Shown piece by piece: positions 28,695-38,723 of a stretch of 64,000 bases of DNA. The notes under the pieces were generated by a model. The model was not told the origin of the DNA and did not search any database. It saw only the letters and a program-made list of their open reading frames with translations. Made by a program: the position numbers and the translations under genes. Each line of letters starts with the position of its first letter. Positions within the stretch are counted from its first letter, which is position 1. The DNA comes from Rhodovastum sp963709085 (GTDB lineage Bacteria > Pseudomonadota > Alphaproteobacteria > Acetobacterales > Acetobacteraceae): positions 1,922,001 to 1,986,000 of the forward strand of contig CAVPVB010000007.1 in assembly GCA_963709085.1 (NCBI GenBank), in the 5' to 3' direction.

Positions 28695-29363
28695 TTATCG
28701 GAGGAACGGGTTGCTGCGCCGTTCCTCGCCGAAGCTGGACCCCTGGCCGTGGCCGCAGATGAAGGTGATGTCGTCGCCGAGCGGCAGCAGCTTCGTCGTG
28801 ATGGCGTCGATCAGCGCGTCGTGGTCGCCATAGGGGAAATCGGTGCGGCCGATCGAGCCGCGGAACAGCACGTCGCCGACGATGGCGAAGCGGGCTTTTT
28901 GTTCCACATAGACCACGCTGCCGGGCGAATGGCCGGGGCAATGCAGCACATCGAAGCGCAGCGCACCGAACGGCACCACGTCGCCCTCGGCCAGCCAGCG
29001 GTCCGGGGTGACGTTCACCAGGCCCGACAGGCCAAACAAGGCCTGCTGCTGTTCGACGCTGTCCAACAGGAAGCGATCCCGCTTGTCGGGACCCCAGATT
29101 TCGACCCGCGGCTTGCCTTGCGCCTCGCCCTGCGCGTTCAGCGCGGCCTGCAGCGGGGCCGCGCCGCCGGCATGGTCCAGATGGCCATGGGTGAGCAGGA
29201 TGTGCCGCGCCTCCAGCCCCTCATGCGCCAGCAGATCGAGGACGCGGTCGGACTCGCCGCCCGGATCGAACACCACGGCCTGGCGGGTCGCTTCCTCGAA
29301 CAGCACGGTGCAGTTCTGCTGGAAGGCGGTAACGGGGATGATGGCCACGCGGAAGCCGGGCAT
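28695..29363 (-). CDS. MBL-fold metallohydrolase (glyoxalase II-like)
   Basis: A 222-aa metallo-beta-lactamase-fold hydrolase. Metal ligands are seen in THGHLDHAGG (HxHxDH), CPGHSPGS (third His), VGDVLFRGSIGRTDFP (bridging Asp) and FICGHG (last His). This order matches the YcbL/GloB-like thioester hydrolases. GAGGAG lies before the ATG, which was chosen over an upstream open frame. It is convergent with glpK. The natural substrate, possibly a glutathione thioester, is not determined. Confidence 0.9.
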   Translation of the reverse strand: MPGFRVAIIPVTAFQQNCTVLFEEATRQAVVFDPGGESDRVLDLLAHEGLEARHILLTHGHLDHAGGAAPLQAALNAQGEAQGKPRVEIWGPDKRDRFLLDSVEQQQALFGLSGLVNVTPDRWLAEGDVVPFGALRFDVLHCPGHSPGSVVYVEQKARFAIVGDVLFRGSIGRTDFPYGDHDALIDAITTKLLPLGDDITFICGHGQGSSFGEERRSNPFLR

Positions 29364-29454
29364 GCGTTGCTCCTCGCCGGTTCGGCGCCTGCTCGAAACC
29401 GGTGCCGGCAGACCCGCCACCGGGAGGCGAAATCCAGACGGAAACCCGGCAGGC

Positions 29455-30204
29455 TCAGTGCCGGATGTCGATCCACTCGTCGGTGAACGGCCGGTGCCGG
29501 TAGGTCGCCCAGACGAAGTTCATCGAATAGCGCAGCCCGATCCGCAGCACCCCCTCCTCGACCAGCCGCCGGCCCGACGACAAGGCCGGCAGCCCGAAGG
29601 TGAACTTTACCCCCCCCACCGCATTCAGCCGGCGCGCCAGATCGGTGTCCTCGCCGTAGAAGCTGAAGGACGGATTGTAGCCGCCGATCTGCTCGAGCGC
29701 GGTGCGCCGCACGACGAAATTGCCGCCCTGCAGCAGCGACCCGGAGCGCAGCACGAAGCGGTTCAGCACATAGAAGCCGTACCCCATGACGTAGAACGCC
29801 CGCACCGCGGCCCGCGTACGCCGGGGCACATCGTAATAGATATACGGTCCGCTCAGGGCCACCAGCCGGGGACGCCGCTCGAACTCGGACAGAACGCGGG
29901 CGAGCCAGCCTTCGGTGACGATCGTATCGGCGTCCACATTGGCGATCAGGTCGCCGCTGGCCCGCAGATAACCGGCCCGCCGTGCCTGCACCAGGCCCTT
30001 CACCGGCTCATCGACCACGATGACTTCCGGGAACGAGGCGGCCACTTCGCCGGTGGCGTCGGTGCTGGCATTGTTGACGACGATCACTTCCGCCGCGCAG
30101 CCGGACCGTTTGGTCTCGGAAATGATGGCCGCCAGCGATCTGGCCAGATGTTTCTCCTCATTGTACGCCGGCACGACAAAGCTGACCGTTACAGCGTCAC
30201 TCAC
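29455..30204 (-). CDS. Glycosyltransferase family 2
   Basis: A 249-aa GT-A fold glycosyltransferase. The N-terminus SFVVPAYNEEKHL and VIVVNNASTDAT are the nucleotide-sugar binding part, NVDADTIV is the DxD metal site, and GGNFVVRRTALEQIGGY with GEDTDLARRL holds the acceptor-side acidic residues (ED). No large membrane region is present apart from a hydrophobic stretch near residue 140. The GTG start overlaps the upstream GT4 stop (GTGA), so both are coupled. Together they probably build a surface glycan or glycolipid. Confidence 0.9.
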   Translation of the reverse strand: MSDAVTVSFVVPAYNEEKHLARSLAAIISETKRSGCAAEVIVVNNASTDATGEVAASFPEVIVVDEPVKGLVQARRAGYLRASGDLIANVDADTIVTEGWLARVLSEFERRPRLVALSGPYIYYDVPRRTRAAVRAFYVMGYGFYVLNRFVLRSGSLLQGGNFVVRRTALEQIGGYNPSFSFYGEDTDLARRLNAVGGVKFTFGLPALSSGRRLVEEGVLRIGLRYSMNFVWATYRHRPFTDEWIDIRH

Positions 30205-31385
30205 TCGGCAGACCTCCCGTTGAGCACCGACCGGTAGAGCGTTTCCCACTCGTCGGTGACCGCTTCGACACCAAATCTCTCGGCCGATTGCCGGCCCGCT
30301 GAACCGAAATGGCGCCGCCGCTCCGGCGAGGCCAGCAGATCCTCAAGCGCCCGTGCCAGCCGCACGGGATCGTGAGGGTCCACCAGGACACCATTGGAGG
30401 GGCCGACGAATTCGGGCAAGGCCCTGGCGTCGGCAGCAACCACGGCAATACCGGAGGCCATCGCCTGCAGCAGCGCCATACTCTGGGTTTCGCTCGTGCT
30501 CATGATCGCAAAAATGTCACTGACTTGTAGCAATCGGGCCAATTCATCCTGCGCAAGCGTGCCGAGGAACCTGACCTGCCCGGCGATTCCCAGCTCCGTT
30601 GCTATCGCCCGCAGTACCGGTTCATGCGAGCCATGTCCAGCGATCGCCAGTTCAGCGGCGACGCCATCATCGCGCAGCAGGGCAACGGCGCGCAGCAGCA
30701 CTTCGATATTTTTCTCCGGCCCGAGCCGGCCGGCATAGGTGATCGTCGGGCCGCTCAGGCCGAATCGCGCCCGCAGCGCCTCGCGCTGATCGGCGCATAC
30801 CGGCGTGAACAGATCGATGTCGATCGGGTTGGAGACCACCCGGTGCGGCCGGCTCAGCCTGTCCGTGCCCAGCTCGTCGAACACCGAACGGGACGGCGCG
30901 GTCACGTAGTCGCAACGGTTATAGAACCACATGACATAGGCCGCCGCCCAATCGACGCTGACCGGCATATGCGGGCCGAAGCCGGCAATCGTGGTGTGAT
31001 TGGTGCCGATCACCGGAATGCCGAGACAGGCGCCACTCAGCAGCGCCTCCAGCCCGATGCCGAAAAACGAATGCACGTGGATCAGGTCGGGCTTCGCCTC
31101 GCTGGCCAGCTCCGCCCAGGCGATCGGCGACACCAGCGCCGCGCGGGATTGCCGGGTGGAGCTGGGAAACGGCAGCGAGGCCCGCCGGCACACGCGGACA
31201 TTGGTGCCCAGGCCGCGCTCGCGCACCGCCAGGCCGATCCGGTGATAGTCCCGGCTCGCATAGCGCGGCGCATAGATATCGACCTGGTGCCCCCGCCTTC
31301 CGAGGGTCCGGCTGATGGTCGCCACCGAATCCTGGATGCCGCCCAGTTCCGGAAAAAAATAGTCCGTGAACATTGCGATTCTCAT
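30201..31385 (-). CDS. Glycosyltransferase family 4
   Basis: A 394-aa GT-B fold glycosyltransferase. It begins RIAMFTDYFFPELGGIQ with the Gly-rich loop, has HVHSFFGIGLEALL and GTNHTTIAGFGPHMP, then the nucleotide-binding half TYAGRLGPEKNIEVLL and the E-x(7)-E region STSETQSMALLQAMASG. The sequence resembles Mgd/PimB-like mannosyl or glucosyl transferases acting on lipids. The start codon sits in the last of three tandem 14-bp repeats, each with its own ATG; see the repeat at 31375. Confidence 0.93.
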   Translation of the reverse strand: MRIAMFTDYFFPELGGIQDSVATISRTLGRRGHQVDIYAPRYASRDYHRIGLAVRERGLGTNVRVCRRASLPFPSSTRQSRAALVSPIAWAELASEAKPDLIHVHSFFGIGLEALLSGACLGIPVIGTNHTTIAGFGPHMPVSVDWAAAYVMWFYNRCDYVTAPSRSVFDELGTDRLSRPHRVVSNPIDIDLFTPVCADQREALRARFGLSGPTITYAGRLGPEKNIEVLLRAVALLRDDGVAAELAIAGHGSHEPVLRAIATELGIAGQVRFLGTLAQDELARLLQVSDIFAIMSTSETQSMALLQAMASGIAVVAADARALPEFVGPSNGVLVDPHDPVRLARALEDLLASPERRRHFGSAGRQSAERFGVEAVTDEWETLYRSVLNGRSAE

Positions 31386-31416
31386 CGGGCGATTCTCATC
31401 GGGCGATTCTCATCGG
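31375..31416. repeat. Triplicated start-codon region of the GT4 gene
   Basis: Three exact copies of a 14-bp unit (GCGATTCTCATCGG on plus; each gives ATGAGAATCGC on minus). The first two ATGs (31413 and 31399) open five-codon ORFs, MRIAR then TGA, and each TGA overlaps the following ATG (ATGA). The third ATG (31385) opens the real gene. GGGAAGG-type sequence lies upstream of the first copy, so ribosomes would load there and re-initiate twice. Confidence 0.85.
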
Positions 31417-31423
31417 GCACCCT

Positions 31424-31990
31424 TCACCTTCCCGCCCCGATCAGCTCAGCGCGCCGGAGGATCAGCACGATGGCCGCCACGCCGATCGCACACAGCCCCA
31501 TCATCGCCAGGGCGGAGTGGCGGACGATGAACGAATAGTCGTCATCGGCAAAGTAACCGATGCCGAACAACACCGCGCTCTTCGGCACGGTTGCCAGCAA
31601 GTTTATCAGGATAAACCCGGGCAGCGGCAGGCGCAGCATGCCGCTGCCGATCAGCACCACGCAGCCGATGGTATGGGTCCACTTGCCGATGACCAGCATC
31701 TTGGCTGCGTGATCTGTGAGGCCGCGTTTCAGCTCGGGCGTCACAACAGGACCGAAGCCGGCGCGCCGGCCGAGAAAGCCGAACGGCATCATGCCGGCGC
31801 GGCCGATCCCATAATAAATGACATCGCCAATCACGTCGCCGCAGACCAGCAGGCAGAGCGCCAGCCGCCAGTCGAAATATCCCTGTGCCGCCAGGAAACC
31901 GGTCAGGATCGTCACCACCGGCCCCTCGACCACCGCGAGTGGCAGGATCAGGGCGCTGCCATGGGCGATCAGGAACGCATCGAGCGTCAC
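31424..31990 (-). CDS. DedA family membrane protein
   Basis: A 188-aa inner-membrane protein of the DedA/SNARE-associated family, whose members are linked to undecaprenyl-phosphate or phospholipid flipping. Key parts are GPVVTILTGFLAAQGYF, CGDVIGDVIYYGIGR (the family D-x-x-x-Y region) and IGKWTHTIGCVVLIGSGMLRLPLPGF, which replaces the usual G-R-F/H-x-P segment. I chose GTG 31990, which lies 8 bases after the upstream stop; a longer open frame exists with no coding character. Downstream lies the GT4 gene, so lipid handling and glycosyl transfer are side by side. Confidence 0.8.
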   Translation of the reverse strand: MTLDAFLIAHGSALILPLAVVEGPVVTILTGFLAAQGYFDWRLALCLLVCGDVIGDVIYYGIGRAGMMPFGFLGRRAGFGPVVTPELKRGLTDHAAKMLVIGKWTHTIGCVVLIGSGMLRLPLPGFILINLLATVPKSAVLFGIGYFADDDYSFIVRHSALAMMGLCAIGVAAIVLILRRAELIGAGR

Positions 31991-31997
31991 CGGCCGT

Positions 31998-32645
31998 TCA
32001 CAGCCGCTCGTAGTGAACGGTGGAGCCATCCGGGGCCGGAAAGGCGAGGCCCGCCCAGGTGTCGGTCTGGTCGTACCAGACATCGATATCGAATGCGCCG
32101 CTCAGGTTGTAGTGGTCCGCCGAAATCGCGACGCCGGACGCGAGCTGGATGGTTTCCGCCCGGTGCAACTGCACCTGGGGCCGCAGCAGCACCCCATCCT
32201 CCAGGCTGATGATCGGCCCGTCCACCATGTGCCGGTTCCAGTAGGTGGTGCCGAACGCGGGTTCCGGCGCGATGTAGCGCTCGGTCTTGCTGCCGGTCAC
32301 TTCCAGGCCGTCGCCGGTGCGGCGTGCGTTGACCCACTGGACATCGCCGTTCTTGTGGGTCTCGCCGGTCAGGCCGACCAGGGTCCCGCCCTGCCAGGTT
32401 TCCACCACCCGGTGCGAGTAGCGGACGATCGGGATGGAGAACACCGTTACCAGCGCATCCACCGAGACACGGACGGTCAAATTGTCGTCCTGGGATTCGA
32501 AGGTCACGATATGCCGGCCGATCTCGCTGCCATGCCGGACCAGCCGGAAGGCGAGCGCGGTGCTCCGCGGCACCGGCAAGGCTGCAGCAGTGGGGCGCGC
32601 AGCCAACGCCGCCCCAGCCAACAGCACAACACGCCGGCCGATCAC
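31998..32645 (-). CDS. Secreted DUF6134-like protein
   Basis: A 215-aa protein with a signal peptide (MIGRRVVLLAGAALAARPTAAA). The mature part has LAFRLVRHGSEIGRHIVTFE, YSHRVVETWQGGTLVGLTGET and the characteristic TTYWNRHMVDGPIISLEDG, which I recognise as the DUF6134 pattern (beta-rich, found in alphaproteobacteria). Role unknown, probably periplasmic lipid or ligand binding. The GTG start has AGGAA 7 bases upstream. It heads the DedA-GT4-GT2 run, so the four genes likely form one operon. Confidence 0.75.
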   Translation of the reverse strand: MIGRRVVLLAGAALAARPTAAALPVPRSTALAFRLVRHGSEIGRHIVTFESQDDNLTVRVSVDALVTVFSIPIVRYSHRVVETWQGGTLVGLTGETHKNGDVQWVNARRTGDGLEVTGSKTERYIAPEPAFGTTYWNRHMVDGPIISLEDGVLLRPQVQLHRAETIQLASGVAISADHYNLSGAFDIDVWYDQTDTWAGLAFPAPDGSTVHYERL

Positions 32646-33158
32646 GCTTGCATTCCTGTCTCGCAGCGGCCGCTCATGGTCGGCACATGCGCTGCTCCTA
32701 ACCCAGCCGGCGGACGCCATCAACAACAAACCGGGCCTTGGCGATGTTCTGCGCGCCCTCCCGCCGCGATCGGCCGTCCCTGGTCCGGCGCGCATGTCGT
32801 TACCGGCTCCGGACGATTTCGGCCCGCCTTCAGCACGGAATGGGTCCTGCACGGCTTCGGAACCGGCCGGATTCGCGGTTGCACCGGCATGGATAATTCC
32901 TGATTGGTGCCTTTATGCCCGGCAAAAAATCTGGTGCAGGAAGGCATTATATCCCACTGAGTTAATAAAATTTTTGCTTTCAAAGCCCCAGGTTTTTGCC
33001 CGGGATAACCCATTACTCCCGAACGTTACCTTAAAATTACATTCGGATACGCATTAAACTATAGTCGTTGAACCTCTCGAAAAATTGTCTACAATAAACT
33101 AGCGTTTTTTGCTTATGTTACAAACGAAATGGCCGTCAGGGTCATACGGGAGGGCGTC
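32646..33158. other. 513-base gap with an AT-rich stretch
   Basis: The first 250 bases are GC-rich and show no supported gene. From about 32900 to 33130 the base composition falls sharply, far below the window average, with runs such as TAATAAAATTTTTG and AAAATTACATT. This contains the promoter of the next gene and may be foreign DNA or a nucleoid-protein binding site. Confidence 0.6.
33068..33095 (+). promoter_or_regulatory. Candidate sigma-70 promoter
   Basis: TTGAAC (33068-33073) and TACAAT (33090-33095) are 16 bases apart, close to consensus, in the AT-rich stretch upstream of the hypothetical gene at 33159. No operator is recognised. Confidence 0.45.
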
Positions 33159-33848
33159 ATGCTGCGGGCGACCAGGACGGTCGGCGAGGTGGGGCAATTC
33201 GAGTCCGTTAAGGAAATGAACAAACCACGATTGCTACCATGCCCGATGGAAACAGGCAGGGTCCCGGTCCGGCAGATGGACGTTTTTCACAATTTCAATG
33301 CCATCGCGTTCAACGCCATCGCGGTCGCGGTCGTGCTGGCGGCCCTTTGGTCGGCGCCGGCCTGCGCCGACGAGGTAACCGTCGGCCCCTCACCGCGCAC
33401 AACCATCGAGATCGGCGGCGCGAGCGTGGTCCTGGTGGCCGCCAACGACCAAATCTACGCCTTCGTCGACCGGCTGGAGGACAACGCGCCGATCATCGAT
33501 TCCATCCTGTCGATCGATCTGGCGGATGGCCCCATCCTGAAGCTCGCGCGCGTGTCGAACGGGCTGTTCATGGCACCGTTCAACCACGCCGGTCACATGC
33601 ACGATGCCTTCATGGTGTCGCTGGTATCGTCGGACGGCACCGGAGATGTGGCGGCCGAAATCGCCTATGGCGACGTGCTGCCGTCGGAAATGCCGGCACT
33701 CCGCTTCGACCTCGGCACCATCGGTGCCATCGCGCTGGCGTCGGGCGCCATCGGAGCCGTGATGGCCGGCTCGGCCATGCGGCTGGCGAGCGTCCGGTGG
33801 CGCCGGGCGGCCGAAACGCCGGTCGGCTCCCCGATGGCCAGGTCATAG
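33159..33848 (+). CDS. Hypothetical exported protein with C-terminal membrane segment
   Basis: About 229 aa. A hydrophobic region (AIAFNAIAVAVVLAALWSAPACA) followed by DEV looks like a signal peptide; the mature domain contains IEIGGASVVLVAANDQIYAFVDRLED and LARVSNGLFMAPFNHAGHMHDAF. A second hydrophobic region (GAIALASGAIGAVMAGSAM) lies near the C-terminus, so the protein may be anchored there. The start is uncertain: ATG 33159 has GGGAGGG just upstream, but 33129, 33246 and 33276 are in frame. The stop TAG is inside an 18-bp tandem repeat. Not recognised; His- and Met-rich AHMHDAFM could bind metal. Confidence 0.55.
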   Translation: MLRATRTVGEVGQFESVKEMNKPRLLPCPMETGRVPVRQMDVFHNFNAIAFNAIAVAVVLAALWSAPACADEVTVGPSPRTTIEIGGASVVLVAANDQIYAFVDRLEDNAPIIDSILSIDLADGPILKLARVSNGLFMAPFNHAGHMHDAFMVSLVSSDGTGDVAAEIAYGDVLPSEMPALRFDLGTIGAIALASGAIGAVMAGSAMRLASVRWRRAAETPVGSPMARS

Positions 33849-33904
33849 ACTGGGGCCAGGTCATAGACTGGGGCCAAGTCATAGACTGGGGCCAGGTCAT
33901 AGAC
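33841..33904. repeat. 18-bp tandem repeat, 3.5 copies
   Basis: Unit GGTCATAGACTGGGGCCA at 33841-33858, 33859-33876, 33877-33894 (one change, AG for GG at the start) and a partial copy to 33904. The first copy holds the TAG stop of the upstream hypothetical gene. The unit is a multiple of three, so copies could be gained or lost without changing frame. It lies between that gene and the ISNCY-type transposase. Confidence 0.85.
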
Positions 33905-34059
33905 CAGCGATTCCCCTGCCGTTGAGTTGCATTGGCGCCCGCTGGTGCGCCCCGACCATGGCATGGTGGTGAGTCCGGATTGCCACAGTGCCGGCGAAAC
34001 GGCACGCGGCATCGGATTCGACGTATCGAAACGGGGGTCGAGTATGATTCGTCAGGTGG

Positions 34060-35262
34060 GTGAACCGCCTGGAAACCCTGCTCGGCGCCTTGCGCCGGTG
34101 TTGCGAGAGCTTTCCCGACCCGCGGCGCGGGAGCAACGGGACCACCCGGATTGCCGACATCGGCATGGCGGCGTTCTCGGTGTTCTTCATGCAGAGCCCG
34201 TCGTTTCTGGCGCATCAGCGGCGCCTGCAGGGGGGCCACGGGCGGTCGAATTGCGCCAGCCTGTTCGGTCTGGAGAAAATCCCCAGCGACAATCACATTC
34301 GCGCCATGCTCGACCCGGCGGCACCGGCGCTGCTGGACCCGGTCTTTGCCGAGGTGCTGACGGAGTTGGATCGCTCGGGCGGGCTGGCCGCGTTCCGCCG
34401 GCTCGGCGATCACGTGCTGATCGCGCTCGATGGCAGCGAATACTTCTGCTCCGGGAAGATCGCCTGTCCGCAGTGCTCGACGCGGCGGCGGTCGAACGGA
34501 AAGGTCGAGTGCTACCATGCCATGTTGGGGGCAACGCTGGTGGCACCCGGGCACAATCACGTCGTGCCGCTGGCGCCGGAGTTCATCGTCCCGCAAGACG
34601 GCAGCGACAAGCAGGATTGCGAGAGCCGGGCGGCCCGGCGCTGGTTGGGCGCACATGGTGCGCAGTATGCCCGGCTCCGGCCGGTCTACCTGGGCGACGA
34701 CCTGTTCGCCAACCAGCCGATGTGCGAAGCTGTGAAGGCCGCAGGCGGCAACTTCGTGTTCACCTGCAAGCCGGCATCGCACGCGCTGATCGGGGAATAC
34801 ATCACCGGGGTTGAACTGCCGACCCACAGCGTGCGGGTCAAACGTGGCCGCGAATGGGTCACGCACCGGTTCCGCTGGCTGGCCGAGGTGCCGTTGCGCG
34901 ACGGCCGCGACGCACTCAAGGTCAACTGGTTCGAGATCGAGATCAGCAACGCCGGCGGGGACATCACCTACCGCAACAGCTTCATCACCGACCTGCCGGT
35001 CGGGTGCGATACGGTCGCCGACCTGGCCGCCTGCGGGCGGGCGCGGTGGAAGATCGAGAACGAGACCTTCAATGTCCTGAAGAACAATGGCTACAATCTC
35101 GAACACAGCTTCGGTCACGGCAAGCAGCACCTGGCGGCCCTGCTCGTGACGCTCAATCTGCTGGCCTTCGCCTTCCACACCATCTGTGATCACGGCGAAG
35201 CGTTGTGGCAGTCGGCCAGATCGAAGGTCAGCTCCAGGGCCCAGTTCTTCAGCAACATGGCA
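34060..35262 (+). mobile_element. ISNCY-type transposase, 3' truncated
   Basis: GTG 34060 opens a transposase of the ISNCY/ISDol1-like kind: RLETLLGALRRCCESFPDPR, the IPSDNHIRAMLDP segment, HVLIALDGSEYFCS (first catalytic Asp), then YLGDDLFANQPMCE and RARWKIENETFNVLKNNGYN with the final Glu, and HLAALLVTLNLLAFAFHT. After RAQFFSNM (about residue 400) the sequence no longer fits the family although the frame stays open for another 670 bases over the opposite-strand helicase gene. The native end is therefore missing. The element's terminal repeats were not found. Confidence 0.8.
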
Positions 35263-35298
35263 GCGCAAGCACGATCATCCACGGTTACCCGCGGCAGA

Positions 35299-38200
35299 TC
35301 AGCGCCGCCGTCGGCGCCCGCCCGGCACCGCCAGCGTGCTGCCCGTGCGGCGGACGGGCCGCGGCGGCGGCAGGCGCGGTGCCGCGGGAGCCTGACCGTC
35401 CGTCGCGTCCCCAGCCTGGAGCGTAGCCGCCGCGGGGTCCGGCGCCGCGCCCGACGGCAGCCCGTCCAGCTCGGCCACCAGGTCGCTCGCGTTCCTCCAG
35501 CGGGCGCGGTCGCCCACCACGTAAAGGCGCCGCTGCGCCCGGGTGACGGCGACATTGAGGATGTTGGGCATTCCGCTGGCCCAGCGGATGGCCCCGTCCG
35601 AGGTGCCGCCCAGCGCCAGGATCACCGTCTCCTGTTCCTTGCCCTGGAAGGTATGGACCGTGCCGACCGATGCCCTGCACCACGCGGGCGCGCGCTCCCC
35701 AAGGCCGCGCGCCGCGAAATCCTGGCAGAGCAGCTTGCGGATCTCGTCCGCCACCGAGCGGAACGGCGAGATCACGAACAGCAGCGGCATGCAATCGGCA
35801 TCCACCAGCCCGCGGTCGAGGAACCCCGCCACCAGGTCCCGGACGATCCGGCCCTGCTCGGAAATGAAGTGCCTGGGGCCGCCGGTCTTGACCGCGACAT
35901 CGATCCACCGGCTTGGCCCGAGCAGGGGCCGTGACCTGGTCAGCATCGCCTCGTCGCGTTCCTTGTCCGCGGCCTGCACCATGCCGCCGCCGTAGGCGAG
36001 GCGGTTCGACGCCCCGAACATCGGTTCCACGCAACGCCGATGCACCTTCAGCGGGCATCCCACCCATACCGGTGCTCCCCTCCGGCGGCCGATCCAGGCG
36101 CCGAACCGACTGGCCGCGTCGGCCAGGGTCTGCACCGACGCGAGCGTCGCGCGGTGCCGGTCCGGCACGTTCTGCCGTTCCGCCAGCCGGGCATCGGCGT
36201 TGCGGTCCAGCGGCGCGATCGGCTCCACCTGGAACGGATCGCCGACCACCACCGCTCGCCGGGCCCGCCAGATCGCGCCGACGGCGTGGTGCGGCACCGC
36301 CTGCCCAGCCTCGTCCACCAGCAGCCAGGCGATGCTGCCCGCCCCCATGAACGGGAACGTCCGGGCCAGCGCGGCGAAGGTGGTGGACACGACCGGCGTC
36401 ACCAGCGCCAGGGTGGCCCACAGGTGCGCGGCGGCTTTGGGAACGACGTGCTGCACCTCCGGGTGCCCGACCAGCATGTCCAGCGCGACCCGCAGGTTGC
36501 GGTCGAACAGGTCCGGCCCGGCCGCGCAGACGAAGGCGAGGTGCACGCGCATCGCCGAGACGAACAGCCGGGCGCGGGCTTCGGCGAGCGTGTCGCTGGT
36601 GCCCGGCAGCGACGCCTGGCGGACCGCCTCGTCCGGTTCGCGTGCCAGGTCGGCCGCGGTCACCAGGCCAGGGTGGCACTGCGCCAGCCGTCTCGAATTG
36701 GCTTCTGCCTGCTCCGCGCTCCGACGCGCCGCCGCGACCGCGCTGCGGGCGCTCTCCGCGGCCTCCCGCGCCGCATCGCACGTCACCCGTGCGGCGCGCC
36801 GGAGCTGCTCGGCCTCGCAGAGCGCGCGGTCGGCCGCCGTACGCAGGGCAACGGCGTCGGCCATCTGCCGCTTCCACCGCGACGCGCCCAGCAGGGACCC
36901 CAGGCCGGACGGCCGGGCTTCGCGCACCAGATCGACGCCCTTGTCCGTCCGGTCGAAGGCAGCCTTCGCGTCGGCGTGGATCCTCTCCGCGCCGTCGAGG
37001 GCCGTCGCCGCATGTTGCCGACTCGCTGTCCGCCGTCCCGGCCGCCTGCTCCAGGGATGCGAGGGGAGCGACATCGGCCGGGTGATCGGCGCTCGCTACC
37101 TCGGTGCGCAGCGTCTCCACGTGCTCGAGGTCGCGCAGAAAGCGCTCCCGCGCGGTGCGCCAGTCGGCGCCCCGGCGGCGCGCCGCCTCAAGCTGACGGA
37201 AGATATTCCAGGCCGCAAGCTGCCCTTGGCGGGGACCCTTGCGCTCAATGCCGTCCATGATCCGCACGAAGCGGCGCCGGTTCGCCAGCTTGCCGAGCGG
37301 CGCCGATATCAGCCCCCATGCCCGGGTGCTCTCCGGCGTGGCAGGCGCCTCCTCCGCTTCGTCATCGCCCTCTTCGGCGTCGGGGTCCGCCTGCTTCGGA
37401 CGGAGCAGGGCGTCGGCGGTCTCGCCAAGGAAGGAAAAACCGTCCAGCAGGCGTGCCTCGACTTTCCCCATGCCGGGCAGCTCGCGGGTGAGGTTCTCGA
37501 CCGCGCCGTTGTTGCTGCTGGCGACCACCACGAGGTGGTCGAGCAGCCGTTTATCGAGGGCGTGTACCGGCCCCGCCTGGGTGGTCCAGGTGCCGCGGTC
37601 GAACGCGTCGGCCGGGTCGCGGAACGTGGAGAGCACCGCCGCCCGTCGCGCCACCACCGTGGCGATCAGGTCCATCAGCAGCGTTGTCTTCCCGGTGCCG
37701 GGCGGCCCGTTCACGGCGAGGATGCCGCCGCCCGCCAAATCGGCGACCGCGAGATCCACGGCGAGCTGCTGCATCAGCGACATGCTGTGGCCGGACGGCC
37801 AGCGGGCGCGTGGATGCGTCGCCGCCGTGCAGGCCGAGGCGACGAAATCCCGGTCCGTGCAGTCGATCCGCCCGGCCGTCCCGGCCAGGAAGCGTTCAAC
37901 CAGGCCGCCATTGCCATTGCGGACGGCCCGCAGCACGAGACGGAGATCCTCGAAGAAGAAGCTGTCCACCGGCGGGATCGCGGCCCGGCGCTGCCGTTCC
38001 TTGCGGATCGCCACGGGGTTGCCGTCCGCGTCCCGCTCGGTGGGCGACAGCGCCACGACGAACACCGCCGAGACCACCGAGCGGATGATCGCCATCGGCA
38101 GGGTGGGCGGGACGCCGTCGAGCCAGCTCAGCGTTTCGGCCGTCACGCCGCGCACGGCCGCGATAAACGCCTCGTCCACCTGGCGGTCGGCGCCCTTGTA

Positions 38201-38723
38201 CGCCTCCACGATCTCGTCGAAGGTCGCCCGGGCGCTGCGGCGGAACGCGTCCATTTCGTCGTCGAAGGCCACAGGGGAATCGCCGCGCAGGCGCTCGAAG
38301 GCGAGGCCGAACGCGGGCAGACGCAGGCTGCCGGGCACCGCCATGCCATCGTCGGCCACCTCGAACACCCCGGCAAACCCGAACCGCGTCACCGTCGGGG
38401 CGGGCGCGGTGTCGTGGTCCTCTTCGGGTTCGGTGGCGAGCGCGCGGACGATGTCGGCCTGGTAGTGCGCCTTGCTGAACACGCCGAAGCGGACGAAGTG
38501 TCGGTAGCGTCGGTCCGGATCGCCGAACGCCGCGTCCCGCCACGGGAAATCCCGCCCGGGGACATGGCGCACCTGGAACCGGCCGTCGGGGTCCGCCTCC
38601 CGGTCTTCCTCGGCGTCGGGTGGCGTCAGCGCCTCGACATCCAGCCAGGTACAGCAGCGTCCGGGCGGTATCCTCCGGCCGCCACGCCGCGTCGGTCCGC
38701 GCCTCCGGCCGTTGCTTGTCCAT
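35299..38723 (-). pseudogene. UPF1-like superfamily 1 helicase/ATPase, two frameshifts
   Basis: Reading across three frames gives about 1140 aa. The N-terminus (MDKQRPEARTDAAWRPEDTA) joins LDVEALTPPDAEEDRE at about 38650; the second part runs to EQAAGTADSESA at about 37020 and then shifts to QHAATALDGAERIHADAKAA. Helicase motifs are intact: Walker A NGPPGTGKTTLL, then LLVDEAGQAVP, VVVGDPFQVEPI, GTVHTFQGKEQETV and NVAVTRAQRRLYVVGD. A long coiled coil separates the two ATPase halves. Such large SF1 helicases are common in defence islands. The two indels and the flanking IS suggest decay, though sequencing error is possible. Confidence 0.8.

Noticed and set aside
33841..33904. CRISPR-like array
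   Set aside because: The repeats are adjacent with no spacers; it is a simple tandem repeat.
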